Source: Rhizobium sp. NZLR1
GTDB lineage: Bacteria; Pseudomonadota; Alphaproteobacteria; Rhizobiales; Rhizobiaceae
Assembly: GCF_017357385.1 (NCBI RefSeq)
Contig: NZ_CP071637.1
Coordinates: forward strand, 186,001-250,000
Reading direction: 5' to 3'
DNA length: 64,000 nucleotides
Every line of letters starts with the position of its first letter. Within the stretch, counting starts at the first letter, position 1. The notes beneath the pieces are model-generated. The model made no database searches and had not been told where the DNA came from. It saw only the letters and a program-made list of their open reading frames with translations. Shown here piece by piece: positions 26,019 to 35,880 of the stretch. The position numbers and the translations under genes are program-made.

Positions 26019-27017
26019 ATGAGGTTCGTCAGGCATTCCGGCGGTAGGACGGGCTTGGTCATCGGCTCTGAAGCGACGAAGGTACTCGATGTCTTCGACA
26101 ATCTGTCCATCTTTGCGAGGAAGGAGGCCGGCGCTGCCAGCAGGATCCGTTCGGTTCTAGCTGAGAAGGGTTTTCAGTCCTGGGTAGAGATGATCGGGAA
26201 TTGGGACGACCTCCGCGATGCGTTCCAGGCGCTTGAACGCTCCGCGATTGTCTCTGACGGCAACACCTATGTCCTGCGTGATCTTGGTGACGTGGCGCTC
26301 GAGGCTCCGGTCGCGTCACCGACTAACAATATCTACGCCTTGGGAAGCAATACCGTCGATCATATTATTCGCGCCTTCAAGGCGATGGCCGATCTTGATC
26401 TGACCGCGGATCAGGCAGCCGCCGCCAAGCGAAGCGGTCGTCCACCGTTTGGCTTTACGGTTTGGCCATCGACCGTTGTTGGGCCGGGCGCCGTGGTTGC
26501 TCCTCCGACCGGCAGCCTCAAATTCGATTACGAGGCCGAATGCGCCGTTTTCGTCAAGCAAGGCGGCAGGTACCTCGATTCTGTCGACATCTGGGGATAC
26601 ACCGCCTTCAACGACTTCGGCGTGCGCGATACGCATCTTGGGCTCGCGCCACAGGCCGATTTTGGTCCGTTTTCGTTCAACATGCCAAAGAATTTTGATA
26701 CCGGAAAGTCGTGTGGTCCCTGGGTCGTGGTTGACGAGGGGGCGGATGCGGAAACGCTGCGCTGCACGTTGCGCGTCAACGGCGTGCTGCGCCAAGACTG
26801 GCATCTTTCCGAGATGATCTACAGCTTCAACGATGCCCTTTCATACCTCTCCAAGGGCATCACCCTGCGTCCAGGCGATATGTTGGCCTCCGGAACGGGT
26901 GCTGGTGTTGCACTGGAGGATGGCAAGGATGGTGCCTCCTGGCTGAAGCCGGGAGATGTGGTCGAGGTAGGCCTTGGGGCGATGGAACCGCTCCGCAACA
27001 TCGTGGGGCAGTGGTAA
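26019..27017 (+). CDS. Fumarylacetoacetate hydrolase (FAH) family protein, first copy
   Basis: The 332-residue protein has the FAH fold with the metal-binding Glu pair in KFDYEAECAVFVKQGG, the GYTAFNDFGVRDTH segment and the C-terminal MLASGTGAGVALEDG motif. Members hydrolyse carbon-carbon bonds in ring-cleavage products, or hydrate or decarboxylate 2-oxo dienoates. GGAGGAG (26005-26011) sets the ATG at 26019. The stop overlaps the start of the next gene (TAATG). It probably acts after one of the extradiol enzymes. Confidence 0.9.
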   Translation: MRFVRHSGGRTGLVIGSEATKVLDVFDNLSIFARKEAGAASRIRSVLAEKGFQSWVEMIGNWDDLRDAFQALERSAIVSDGNTYVLRDLGDVALEAPVASPTNNIYALGSNTVDHIIRAFKAMADLDLTADQAAAAKRSGRPPFGFTVWPSTVVGPGAVVAPPTGSLKFDYEAECAVFVKQGGRYLDSVDIWGYTAFNDFGVRDTHLGLAPQADFGPFSFNMPKNFDTGKSCGPWVVVDEGADAETLRCTLRVNGVLRQDWHLSEMIYSFNDALSYLSKGITLRPGDMLASGTGAGVALEDGKDGASWLKPGDVVEVGLGAMEPLRNIVGQW

Positions 27018-28222
27018 TGCGGCAACAGGCGATCAATGCCGGGGGTTCGACGAGGATCTGGCGGGTTTCGGACGAAGAGCTTCAGCGGCGCTGGAACCTG
27101 GTACGCGATCATTTGCGCCAACAGGGTCTACAGGCGCTGATCGTTCAAGGCTACGAAGAGAAGATTGGAGGAAATGTCCGCTGGCTGACCGATGTGCCGC
27201 CCGGGTACCCTCGCACCATCATCTTTCACGTCGATGATTTGATGACGATGATCGATCATGGACCCGAGGGCCAATCCCGACAGCTTGGCGGGTCGGACGT
27301 CAATCGGCCGGGCGTCGGTGAGCTGATCACCACCTGGGCATTGCATGGTGGGCACTTCACCGCAGGGCTCACGGCGCGCGCGGCAGCCGGCGTATTGCGG
27401 GGGCGGGACTACAAAAAGGTCGGTCTCGTCAATTCAGGCGCAATTCCTCACGGCTTTGTCTCAGGCCTAAATGACGCGCTGGACGGTGCGGTTGCTTTTA
27501 CCGATGAGACGGACTTCTTCGATCATGTGAAGGCATGCAAAAGCGCTGAAGAGATCGAACTCATTCGCGGTACTGCTGCGATCCAGGACCAGGTCTTCTC
27601 CAAGTTGCTGAACTGGATCACGCCAGGCAAGCGTGATTTTGAGATCAACGCCTTTCTGGACTACCAGTTGCAGCTTCTGGGAGCCGATCGCGGGGTCTAT
27701 ATCGCCACTTCAGCCCCTCCCGGCAGCCCATCACTCTTCGGATATCGGGCAGTTCAGGGTCGCTTGATGGAGCGCGGTGACCACATCAACGTGCTTTTGG
27801 AAAGCAACGGGCTCGGCGGGGAGTGGACCGAACTTGGAAGGCTGATCGCATTCGGGAAAGTCGATGGCCGAACGAGGGAGGCTCACGAGATTTGCCTTGA
27901 GGCTCAGAGGCTGACGGCGCGACGGCTTGTTCCGGGTGCAGATCCAGTCGAGATTTGGGTCGCTCATAACGATTTCATGGCAAGCCATGGGAGTGAACCC
28001 GAACGTCGTATCCATTCGCATGGACAAGGCTATGACGCCGTCGAAAGGCCTTTCATACGCGCGGACGAAACAATGAAGCTTGCGTCCGGCATGAACCTCG
28101 CCGTTCACCCCTGTTTTGTGGGAGGGCAGGTTTTTGCGACAGTCTGCGACAACGTGATCGTCGGCGATCAGCGCGGCGCGAACTTCCTCCATGCGACACC
28201 GAAGGAAATTTTCGAACTCTAA
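27017..28222 (+). CDS. M24 peptidase/creatinase family protein with altered metal site
   Basis: The 401-residue protein has the creatinase N-terminal domain (about 1-170) and the pita-bread catalytic domain (about 175-395). The metal ligands of true aminopeptidase P enzymes are changed by motif alignment: Asp to Glu262 and Glu272, Glu to His364 (LAVHP) and Glu to Cys377 (CDNVIV). Only His335 in the HSHGQGYD motif is kept. This resembles metal-free creatinase more than a peptidase, so a carbon-nitrogen hydrolase or lyase on a small molecule is likely. The ATG at 27017 overlaps the FAH stop. Confidence 0.85.
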   Translation: MRQQAINAGGSTRIWRVSDEELQRRWNLVRDHLRQQGLQALIVQGYEEKIGGNVRWLTDVPPGYPRTIIFHVDDLMTMIDHGPEGQSRQLGGSDVNRPGVGELITTWALHGGHFTAGLTARAAAGVLRGRDYKKVGLVNSGAIPHGFVSGLNDALDGAVAFTDETDFFDHVKACKSAEEIELIRGTAAIQDQVFSKLLNWITPGKRDFEINAFLDYQLQLLGADRGVYIATSAPPGSPSLFGYRAVQGRLMERGDHINVLLESNGLGGEWTELGRLIAFGKVDGRTREAHEICLEAQRLTARRLVPGADPVEIWVAHNDFMASHGSEPERRIHSHGQGYDAVERPFIRADETMKLASGMNLAVHPCFVGGQVFATVCDNVIVGDQRGANFLHATPKEIFEL

Positions 28223-28257
28223 CCGTATTCATCTATCTTAAGTACCGGAGGACGGAC

Positions 28258-28818
28258 ATGAACAACGGAACGTTTCTTCTCGACAGCCCGGACGTTGCCA
28301 AGGACAGACCCTTTTCGGCTAAGAAAGTTGCGGTGTCGCACGGCGCTGATCCTGACTATGTCCCGGGCCGGCGCGCCTGGGTGAAGTACAGGGAGCTGGG
28401 GGTAACCGCAGCAACAGACGGTGCCATGCGAGCCCAAGTGATCATTGCCGAGGAGGGCGACAATCAGCCGACCGGTTGGCATCTACATCGCTGTGACATG
28501 CAGTTTCTCTTCGGGATAAAAGGCGAGATCCACATCGCCTTCAGCCCAACGCACATCGTCACCCTTGGCGAGGGTGACGCATTGATGATTCCTGGCGGCG
28601 TCATCCACATGGAGCTTGGTGAGCCGTCCGGCGCCCAGATACTTGAAGTGACGGTTCCAGCCGAGATGACTACTGAGAATGTCGAATCTCCCTGGGAGGG
28701 GTGGACGTTGACTTTCTCCGGGCGCGGCGAGCCGGGGCACCGAAATAACGGACGAGGGGCCGCAGGTCAGCAAAAGCGAAGACGATGGAGGCGGGCCGAC
28801 CGACAGTCGGACCCGTGA
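28258..28818 (+). CDS. Cupin domain protein
   Basis: This 186-residue protein has a single cupin core. Motif 1 is TGWHLHRCDMQFLFGIKGEIHI, with the two early His and a Gln in place of the usual Glu, and motif 2 is PGGVIHMELGE. The C-terminal 35 residues are Arg/Gly-rich and unstructured, and overlap the start region of the next gene's longer frame. It could be a small ring-modifying dioxygenase, isomerase or sensor in the cluster. GGAGG precedes the ATG. Confidence 0.8.
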   Translation: MNNGTFLLDSPDVAKDRPFSAKKVAVSHGADPDYVPGRRAWVKYRELGVTAATDGAMRAQVIIAEEGDNQPTGWHLHRCDMQFLFGIKGEIHIAFSPTHIVTLGEGDALMIPGGVIHMELGEPSGAQILEVTVPAEMTTENVESPWEGWTLTFSGRGEPGHRNNGRGAAGQQKRRRWRRADRQSDP

Positions 28819-28880
28819 GGATTATTGTCGTCCGTCGCGTTGACGGAGGGAGTGGTAGTGCCAGGCACAGGGAGGAGAAT

Positions 28881-30752
28881 ATGGAAGAGGTCGATGTGCT
28901 TATAATTGGAGGAGGGGCGACCGGTCTTGTGGCGTCGATGCTGTTGTCGACCTATGGTGTCGACACCCTGCTCGTCAGCAAGTATCCCGAGACGTCGCGT
29001 TTGCCCAAGGCCCATCTCCTGTCGATGAAGACGATGGAGATATTTCGCGAACTGGGCCTGGAACCCATGATCCGGGCTCAGGCGACACCGCCAGCGAATA
29101 TGCAATATGTGGGATGGTATGCGGGCTTGGGCGGACCCTCCCCTGACCATGGACGAGAGATCGCACGATTGGGAGCGTGGGGACGCGGCCACGAGGACAT
29201 CGACTGGCGGCGAGCAAGTTCGACGCCCTATGCCAACCTCACTCAGAGCCGTCTGGAACCGCTTCTTCGACGCCACGCCGAGGAATTGGCCGCCGATAGG
29301 GTCCGATTCAACAACAGTTTTGTCAGCCTGAAGCAGGACGATGATGGTGTCATCGCCACGTTGAAGGACGGGCTGACCTCTCAGCTTTACCAGGTCAGGG
29401 CGCGCTATTTGCTTGCGTGCGACGGGGGGAGGGCGGTTGGCCCACAAATTGGGGTAACGATGGATGGCGACCTTGCCGTAGCCACGAATGTCACCGTTCA
29501 CTTCAGCGCCGATCTGTCCAGCTGGGCTCGCGATCCCGAGGTTCTCATCAGGACCATATTCAATCCCGATGCGGGACGGCCTTGCGTTCTGGTGCCAGTT
29601 GGGCCGGACCGCTGGGGACCTCAGTCGGAAGAGTGGGTTCTCCACTTCATCTCGTTTCCTGGAGATCACAAGCAGTACGATGAGCAAACCTGTCTTGCAC
29701 TGATGCGAGAGAGCTTGGGCATTCCGGATCTCGAGCCTGAGATTCATGTCATCAATCATTGGCCCCTGGACGCCGTCGTCGCTTCGCGGCTGCGGGTAGG
29801 ACGCTGTTTCATCCTTGGCGATGCAGCTCATCGAATGCCGCCGTCGGGAGGCCACGGCCTGAACACGGCGGTCCAGGATGCCTATAACCTTTGCTGGAAA
29901 ATAGCCGCCGTGCTGCAAGGTGCCGCAAGTGATGCCTTGCTCGATAGCTATGCTGCCGAGCGGCGTCCGGTTGCGGAACGTACGGTCGCCTCCGCATTCT
30001 CGAATTGGCAAAATGCGCGGCTCATGGGTGCCGCACTCGAATATGGCGGTGGACGCAGCAAAGAGGAAATGTGGGAGAGCCTGCATTTGCTGTGGTCCGG
30101 CGAGGGGCAGGAAGCCGGTCGGTTGCGCGCAAATTTGTCCACCGCGCTCGTCGCAAGCCTGACTACATACAACCATCTCAATGTCAATTTCGGCTATGCC
30201 TATCAAGCAGGCGCCGTCGTTGGAGCTGGTTCGTCAGAGCCAGAATCTCTCGACGAGATTCAGATCTATCGTCCCTCGACCCAACCCGGTCATAGCGTTC
30301 CCAACGCGATCGTCGAAGACGCGCATGGATCGAGCTTGCTCGCAGACGAATTGGGCGGCGGCCATTTCACGTTGATTGCGGGAGAGGAAGGCCGGGCGTG
30401 GTGCGAGGCCGCGAGCGTTGTGGCGGCAAGACGGGGGCTGAAGCTCAAAGCTTTCACTTTGGGAGCAACCAGCGGCGATCGCCTTGATATGCGACGGGAA
30501 TGGGAGCGCCAGCGGGAATTTGGAAAAACCGGCGCCGTGCTGGTACGGCCGGACCGGTTCGTTGCCTGGCGCTGCCTGGAGGGAGCGGCTGAACCGGAGA
30601 AGGTGCTGGAGGATGCGCTTAATCTGATCTTAGGCGGCAACCGGACCAATCTCACGAGCGGGGAGACGCCCGCAGGTGTCATGGTCGAAAACGGTAAGAA
30701 TCGAACGGCGCTTCGGTCCGAAATCCCAGTCGGCGGAATGATCGATGGCTAG
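28881..30752 (+). CDS. FAD-dependent aromatic ring hydroxylase, first copy (PheA/TfdB/MhpA-like)
   Basis: This 623-residue flavoprotein monooxygenase has GGGATG near the N terminus (residues 10-15), the DG motif region LLACDGGRAVG, and the GD motif GDAAHRMPPSGGHGLNTAVQDAYNL, followed by a C-terminal thioredoxin-like domain typical of phenol hydroxylases. It would use NADPH and O2 to hydroxylate a phenolic ring and feed an extradiol dioxygenase. GGAGGAGAAT precedes the ATG at 28881. The stop overlaps the start of the dehydrogenase gene by 8 bases. Confidence 0.92.
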   Translation: MEEVDVLIIGGGATGLVASMLLSTYGVDTLLVSKYPETSRLPKAHLLSMKTMEIFRELGLEPMIRAQATPPANMQYVGWYAGLGGPSPDHGREIARLGAWGRGHEDIDWRRASSTPYANLTQSRLEPLLRRHAEELAADRVRFNNSFVSLKQDDDGVIATLKDGLTSQLYQVRARYLLACDGGRAVGPQIGVTMDGDLAVATNVTVHFSADLSSWARDPEVLIRTIFNPDAGRPCVLVPVGPDRWGPQSEEWVLHFISFPGDHKQYDEQTCLALMRESLGIPDLEPEIHVINHWPLDAVVASRLRVGRCFILGDAAHRMPPSGGHGLNTAVQDAYNLCWKIAAVLQGAASDALLDSYAAERRPVAERTVASAFSNWQNARLMGAALEYGGGRSKEEMWESLHLLWSGEGQEAGRLRANLSTALVASLTTYNHLNVNFGYAYQAGAVVGAGSSEPESLDEIQIYRPSTQPGHSVPNAIVEDAHGSSLLADELGGGHFTLIAGEEGRAWCEAASVVAARRGLKLKAFTLGATSGDRLDMRREWERQREFGKTGAVLVRPDRFVAWRCLEGAAEPEKVLEDALNLILGGNRTNLTSGETPAGVMVENGKNRTALRSEIPVGGMIDG

Positions 30753-31782
30753 GATATTCATTTGCGGAGATACCGGGCAGACCGATCTGCTCGAACGTGT
30801 GTCGCAAGTCTTGACCGCGAAAGGGCATTGCATTGTCCGGGGGCCGCCGGATGACTGCGGAGCGATCAAACGATATTCCAGGCAAGAACAGGACGCCCTT
30901 TTCAAAGAGGCAGACGTTGCGGTTCTAACCACGCGTCACGAATGTTCCCGTACGCTGATGAGCGCCGCGCCGCGATTGCGGGGAATCTGTTTTCCCGTGA
31001 CTGGGGTTGAAACCTTGGATGTTCGGGCCGCCACAGATCTCGGAATCATCGTTGGCCACGGCGCCGTTCAGGAGAACACCGTCGGAATGGCAGAAGCGAC
31101 TGTGATGCTGATGCTGATGTCGCTTTACGACGTCCAAAGAAGCTTGGGCTTGATGGCGCGCGGAGAGTGGCGCGGTGCCGTTCCATTTGCACGACAGATC
31201 GCACGTAAGACCGTCGGCATGATCGGGTTTGGGCGCATTGCACGCGAGGTTGCTTCCAGGCTCAAGCCATTCGGTGCCCGGATCATCACCTGTTCGCCGC
31301 GCACCAGCGAAAGCGACCTGCCGCAATTCGTTCAGAAGGTCGAACTTGCTGATCTGATGCGAGAGAGTGACGTGGTCGCGGTGCTGACAGGGTTGACCGA
31401 CGAGACACGCGGCATGATCGGGGCACAGCAACTTTCGCTGATGAAGGAGGACGCCTTCCTGATCAACACGGCACGCGGAGCCATCGTTGACGAGCCGGCA
31501 TTGATTGAGGCTTTGCGCGAGCGTCGCATAGCAGGCGCAGCGCTGGACGCTTTCGCCACCGAACCCCTGCCGCTCGACAGTCCTTTGCGACGGTTAGACA
31601 ACGTTCTGCTCACACCGCACAGCATTGGTCACACGAAAGAGGGCGTCTCGGCATTGTGCCCTGCGCTTGTAGAGAACGTCACCCGGATCCTGCAGGGCGA
31701 GCTTCCGCTCATCTGCAAAAACCCGGAAGCAGAGCCGCTGTGGCGCGCGAGGCTGGTGACACTCAACGGCAAGTCAGACTGA
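30745..31782 (+). CDS. D-isomer-specific 2-hydroxyacid dehydrogenase
   Basis: The 345-residue protein has the nucleotide-binding motif GMIGFGRIAREVASRL and the catalytic trio of the family: Arg in INTARGAIVDEPAL, Glu in FATEPLP and His in LTPHSIGHT. It reduces a 2-oxo acid or oxidises a D-2-hydroxy acid with NAD(P). In this cluster it may process a 2-oxo acid released from ring cleavage. Overlapping ends with both neighbours indicate one transcript. Confidence 0.9.
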   Translation: MARIFICGDTGQTDLLERVSQVLTAKGHCIVRGPPDDCGAIKRYSRQEQDALFKEADVAVLTTRHECSRTLMSAAPRLRGICFPVTGVETLDVRAATDLGIIVGHGAVQENTVGMAEATVMLMLMSLYDVQRSLGLMARGEWRGAVPFARQIARKTVGMIGFGRIAREVASRLKPFGARIITCSPRTSESDLPQFVQKVELADLMRESDVVAVLTGLTDETRGMIGAQQLSLMKEDAFLINTARGAIVDEPALIEALRERRIAGAALDAFATEPLPLDSPLRRLDNVLLTPHSIGHTKEGVSALCPALVENVTRILQGELPLICKNPEAEPLWRARLVTLNGKSD

Positions 31783-31811
31783 AAAAAGAGAGCAGCGGTG
31801 GGAGAAAAGCC

Positions 31812-33458
31812 GTGACTGAACATGATGTCATTGTTGTCGGAGCTGGTCCCGTCGGGTTGGCGGCAGCGTGCCTCCTTGCCGACGCGGGCGCAAGGGTTGT
31901 GGTCGTGGAACAGGCTGCTGGCCCGAGCGATCTGCCCCGCGCCATCAGCATGGTTGACGAGACATTCCGGACTTTGTCCAGGATCGGCATTGCGGATCGG
32001 CTGGCCGCGGAAGCCAATCTCGATACCGGGTCACGCTACTATGGCGTGGGTCAGCGCCTGCTATTGAGTTCCAAACCCGCATCGTCGAGGACCGGCTTTC
32101 CGAGCAAGTCTCAATTCGATCAGCCGGTGATGGAGCAGGAACTCTATCGTGCTGCCCGCATGCGTGCCGGGATAACGCTCCTGAACGCGACGGAGGCGAC
32201 TGGGCTGCGGCAGGACGCTGGAACCGTGACACTGGCGATCTCGGGCGAGGATGGGCCTTCTGAGCTCAAGGCCCCATGGCTCATCGGCGCGGATGGCGGC
32301 CGAAGCTTCACGCGCGAAGCGCTCGGTATCAAACTCGAGGGCTCTACCCAGGTCGAGAGATGGATCGTCATCGATCTCCTCAATGAGCGCAGTCGGTATG
32401 AAAAGGCTGCCGAATTTCATTGCGACGGAAAGCGTCCGCATGTGATCGTACCGGGCGTTGGAGGGCGGCTGCGTATCGAGTTCATGTTGTTTGCGCATGA
32501 AGATGCGAACGAAATGACCAAGCCTGATATGATCCGGAGCCTGGCGAAGCCTTTTCGGCCAGACCTTCAAGATCGCGACGTCAGGCGAGCAAGCGTTTAT
32601 GTCGCGCATAGAAGAATTGCCGAACGATACCGGGTCGGGCGCGCCTTTCTGATCGGCGATGCCGCCCATTTGATGCCGCCCTTCGCAGGCCAAGGCCTGA
32701 ATACGGGCATCCGCGACGCGTCCAATCTTGCCTGGAAATTGGCCGAGGTCATCGCTGGCCGCGGTTCAGACCAACTCCTCGATACTTATGAGGTTGAGCG
32801 GCGCTCTCACGCGCTCGACATGATCAGGATCTCGGGTCGTATCGGCAAGGTGGTGATGATGAGAGGCCGTCTTACCCGCCTCCGCGACGTAGTCATCCGT
32901 GCTTTGTCGCTTCATCCCTCCGTGCGGAACTGGTTGGCCGGCATGCGTTTCATCAAGGTGGTCGACTATTCGAATGGGGTCGCCCAAGTTCCCGAACCCG
33001 ATGTCGAGCCACATCTTCGACGGCTGGTCGGCAGCCAATTGCCTCAACCGCGTGTCCTACTTGAAAGCGGCGAAAGGGTGCCTCTTGATGCAGCGCTTGG
33101 TGCCAGATGGGCGATCCTATGCCTTGCCTGCGACGGATCGCGGCCGTTCGAGGGGCTCGATCCCTTCTGGGCCGCGATCGGAGCAAAGAGGGTGGTGCTT
33201 GGCACCGCCAATCAAAGCCAGGCTGAGGGAGAAATCCGCGACTTGGACGGCTGGCTGGCCGAACCGGTCGCCCGGCAGCCGACCTTCCTTCTCGTAAGGC
33301 CGGATCGCTATGTTGCCGCAGCCTTCACCGCGGCCGGGCAGGCGGACTTGGTAAAGAGGTTTGCCCTCTTCCTGCATGCGCCCGTTCAAACCCTTCAAAC
33401 TCACGGGCGACCGGCGCTTGCCCCTTCTTTGCCCATTTATGGAGGCCACGATGCCTGA
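31812..33458 (+). CDS. FAD-dependent aromatic ring hydroxylase, second copy
   Basis: This 548-residue monooxygenase has VVGAGPVGLAAACLLADAG at the N terminus, LIGADGGRSFTREALG and GDAAHLMPPFAGQGLNTGIRD. It resembles 3-(3-hydroxyphenyl)propionate hydroxylase MhpA-type enzymes and is shorter than the first copy. The GTG at 31812 has GGGAG a few bases ahead; the longer frame from 31656 runs inside the dehydrogenase gene. The stop codon overlaps the next cupin gene. Its presence beside a second FAH and VOC enzyme suggests a parallel branch for a related ring. Confidence 0.92.
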   Translation: MTEHDVIVVGAGPVGLAAACLLADAGARVVVVEQAAGPSDLPRAISMVDETFRTLSRIGIADRLAAEANLDTGSRYYGVGQRLLLSSKPASSRTGFPSKSQFDQPVMEQELYRAARMRAGITLLNATEATGLRQDAGTVTLAISGEDGPSELKAPWLIGADGGRSFTREALGIKLEGSTQVERWIVIDLLNERSRYEKAAEFHCDGKRPHVIVPGVGGRLRIEFMLFAHEDANEMTKPDMIRSLAKPFRPDLQDRDVRRASVYVAHRRIAERYRVGRAFLIGDAAHLMPPFAGQGLNTGIRDASNLAWKLAEVIAGRGSDQLLDTYEVERRSHALDMIRISGRIGKVVMMRGRLTRLRDVVIRALSLHPSVRNWLAGMRFIKVVDYSNGVAQVPEPDVEPHLRRLVGSQLPQPRVLLESGERVPLDAALGARWAILCLACDGSRPFEGLDPFWAAIGAKRVVLGTANQSQAEGEIRDLDGWLAEPVARQPTFLLVRPDRYVAAAFTAAGQADLVKRFALFLHAPVQTLQTHGRPALAPSLPIYGGHDA

Positions 33459-33849
33459 ACAGCACGCCCGCGTCTTTGAGCTTGAGAGCATGCGGCTTGA
33501 TATCGTGCGGGACGGACTTTCGCGGACGGGAATTCGCGCCGAGAACGCCCTGATAACGATCAATTGGCTCGAGGCTGGCTATAAATCCATTGGGCAACAT
33601 TCCCATCCGTTCGATCAGGTGAGCCTCGTCCTCTCGGGAAGGATGCGGTTCTTTCTCGGTAGCGAGATCAAAGATGTCGCGGCGCCGGCAGCTGTCTACA
33701 TACCCGGCGGATTGCCGCATGGCGGCGAGCCCCTTGGAAGCGAGAGGGTGCTGAACATCGACGTGTTCGCGCCGCTTCGAAAAGACTATCTGCCTCATTG
33801 CATCAACCGCGACGACTTCGAGGCCTCCGGCGATGCGGAAGCGACCTGA
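33451..33849 (+). CDS. Small cupin domain protein
   Basis: The 132-residue cupin has motif 1 as GQHSHPFDQVSLVLSGRMRF and motif 2 as PGGLPHGGEPLG, with His residues positioned for metal. The ATG at 33451 follows GGAGG (33441-33445) and overlaps the hydroxylase stop. An in-frame ATG at 33439 would put that sequence inside the gene. The function is unknown; cupins of this size in aromatic clusters act as small dioxygenases or binding proteins. Confidence 0.8.
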   Translation: MPEQHARVFELESMRLDIVRDGLSRTGIRAENALITINWLEAGYKSIGQHSHPFDQVSLVLSGRMRFFLGSEIKDVAAPAAVYIPGGLPHGGEPLGSERVLNIDVFAPLRKDYLPHCINRDDFEASGDAEAT

Positions 33850-33948
33850 AATGCCCTAGCCGGACCAACCCGCGCGCTGTCGCCATCGGGCGAGCAGACG
33901 CGCTGGTGGCGCCTTTTCCATCCTTATGAACAATCGGGAGATATCCTC

Positions 33949-34851
33949 ATGAAGTTGACTTCCTTTGAGATTGCCGGGCGCACAAGTTACGGGCTCGTCG
34001 TTGAGGGCGGCCTTGTCGATCTTGGCCGCCGTTTTCCGGAAGCCCCGACGCTCCGTGACTTCCTCGCTGCCGGCTTTCTGGATCGGCTTGGCCCGCTGGC
34101 GAGCAGCGAGGCAGACATCTCAACCGATGACGTCGCCTTTGCGCCGGTTATCCCCAATCCCGATAAAATCATCTGTGTGGGTTTGAACTATCATGATCAT
34201 GTCGTTGAAAGCGGGCGCAGCGTGACGGCCAGGCCGGTTTTGTTCGCGAGATATAGCGGAAGCCAGGTCGGACAGGGGCAGCCGTTGGTAAAACCCCATG
34301 AATCGGATGAGTTTGACTATGAGGGAGAGCTCGCCGTCATCATCGGCAAGGGCGGTCGTCGCATTGAGGAGGCGCAGGCGCTGAGACACGTCGCCGGATA
34401 TGCCTGCTACAATGATGGATCGGTTCGCGACTGGCAAAAACATACAAGCCAATTCATGCCGGGTAAGACCTTTGCATCCACCGGTGCCTTCGGTCCCTGG
34501 ATGGTGACGACGGACGAGATCCCGGATCCCACCAGGCTGACACTGACAACGCGGCTCAACGGACAGACGGTCCAACACACGTCGCTTGATCTGATGATTA
34601 CCTCGATACCTTCGTTGATCGCCTATTGCTCCACAATCCTTCCGCTTGTTCCTGGCGATGTCATCGTTTCCGGCACGCCAGGCGGTGTCGGTTCCAAGCG
34701 AACGCCGCCCCTGTGGATGCGGGACGGCGACCGCGTCGAGGTGGAAATTTCGGGCATCGGTATCCTCAGCAATAGGGTGACCGACGAAAGACGCTTGTCC
34801 GGCGTTGGCAAGGAGTATCCGATTTCTGCTGTTGCCAATCGGTCGCCATAG
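33949..34851 (+). CDS. Fumarylacetoacetate hydrolase (FAH) family protein, second copy
   Basis: This 300-residue protein is close to 2-hydroxyhepta-2,4-diene-1,7-dioate isomerase/5-oxopent-3-ene-tricarboxylate decarboxylase and ureidoglycolate lyase-like FAH proteins. Metal ligands lie in FDYEGELAVIIGKGG, with CYNDGSVRDWQ and the motif VSGTPGGVGSKRTPP. It would act on a ring-cleavage product. GGGAGATATCCTC precedes the ATG. The first FAH copy at 26019 is longer and more divergent. Confidence 0.92.
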   Translation: MKLTSFEIAGRTSYGLVVEGGLVDLGRRFPEAPTLRDFLAAGFLDRLGPLASSEADISTDDVAFAPVIPNPDKIICVGLNYHDHVVESGRSVTARPVLFARYSGSQVGQGQPLVKPHESDEFDYEGELAVIIGKGGRRIEEAQALRHVAGYACYNDGSVRDWQKHTSQFMPGKTFASTGAFGPWMVTTDEIPDPTRLTLTTRLNGQTVQHTSLDLMITSIPSLIAYCSTILPLVPGDVIVSGTPGGVGSKRTPPLWMRDGDRVEVEISGIGILSNRVTDERRLSGVGKEYPISAVANRSP

Positions 34852-34986
34852 ACAAATCCGGCTCCGGGTCGTGAAGACGAAGGACGTATTCGGAAAATCG
34901 CCACGCGGTCAGTCAGGGATTTGGCGACCGAGAAACCCGGGTGCGCTGGGCGAAAATGATTTCAGCTACAAAGAAGGAGAACTGAT

Positions 34987-35880
34987 ATGTCATGGGGAGC
35001 GATCGCGCGTATGGGATATGTGTGCCTGCACTCGCAGGATCTAACCGCTGCTGGAGACCATGCGAAGAGCATTCTCGGACTGACAGAGACCCTTCGTACG
35101 GGAAACGGCATTTTCCTGTCGTCAGCTGCACGTCTGCATCATGAGCTCGTTTATCTGGATGCTCCGTCAAATGCGGTCGGTCACTTCGGACTGGTCGCCG
35201 CGGACCTGAACGGGCTCGATTCCATCCGCCTGCGGGTCCGGGAAGCGGGATTGCGGGTGGTGGCCGAAACCCCGTTATTACCGGGGGTGGCGGACGGGTT
35301 CAGTTTTGAAGGACCGGAGGGCTTTGTCTACGAAATCTATGTCGACATGCTGAGCCAGTCATACGTGCCGTTGCCTCACCGGCCGGAGCGCTACGGCCAT
35401 ATCAACCTCCACCCCAAAAATCCGACGGCTTATGCGGAATTTCTGGTCAAGATTCTCGATTTCAAGATCAGTGATGTCATCGGCGATGGCTTTGGCTACT
35501 TTCTGCGGTGCAACTCCGAACACCATGGAATAGCGCTCATCACAGGGCGAGGAACCTTACATCATCATGCCTGGCAAGTTCAGAGCCTCGTGCAACTCGG
35601 CGAACTGGGCGACCGCCTTTGGGAGGCGGGCTCGCGACTACTGATGGGGCCCGTACGCCATGGTGAAAGCGGCCGCAATATCGCGGCTTATTATGTGGAG
35701 CCGACAGGCGCCGTTGTCGAACTCTATGCCGATATGCGTCACATCTATGACGACAATGCACCGGTCAACCATATGTCGTCGGCAACGATCGATTGGGCAA
35801 CGCAATGGTCCAAATATGATGCGACAGAGTTCCGTTCCCACGGAGTATTGCCGACGACGGAGATTATCACTTCCCGATAG
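34987..35880 (+). CDS. VOC family extradiol-type dioxygenase, second copy
   Basis: This 297-residue, two-module VOC protein has a candidate Fe(II) triad at His138 (RYGHINLHP), one of His192-194 (LHHHAWQV) and Glu245 (AVVELYAD). Its length and ligand spacing match the first copy at 24880-25767, but the sequences differ widely. AAGGAGA precedes the ATG. It closes the plus-strand run of intact ring-degradation genes. Confidence 0.88.
   Translation: MSWGAIARMGYVCLHSQDLTAAGDHAKSILGLTETLRTGNGIFLSSAARLHHELVYLDAPSNAVGHFGLVAADLNGLDSIRLRVREAGLRVVAETPLLPGVADGFSFEGPEGFVYEIYVDMLSQSYVPLPHRPERYGHINLHPKNPTAYAEFLVKILDFKISDVIGDGFGYFLRCNSEHHGIALITGRGTLHHHAWQVQSLVQLGELGDRLWEAGSRLLMGPVRHGESGRNIAAYYVEPTGAVVELYADMRHIYDDNAPVNHMSSATIDWATQWSKYDATEFRSHGVLPTTEIITSR

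Noticed and set aside
28767..30206. 479-codon minus-strand frame
   Set aside because: Antisense to the first FAD hydroxylase gene, which has full flavoprotein motifs.
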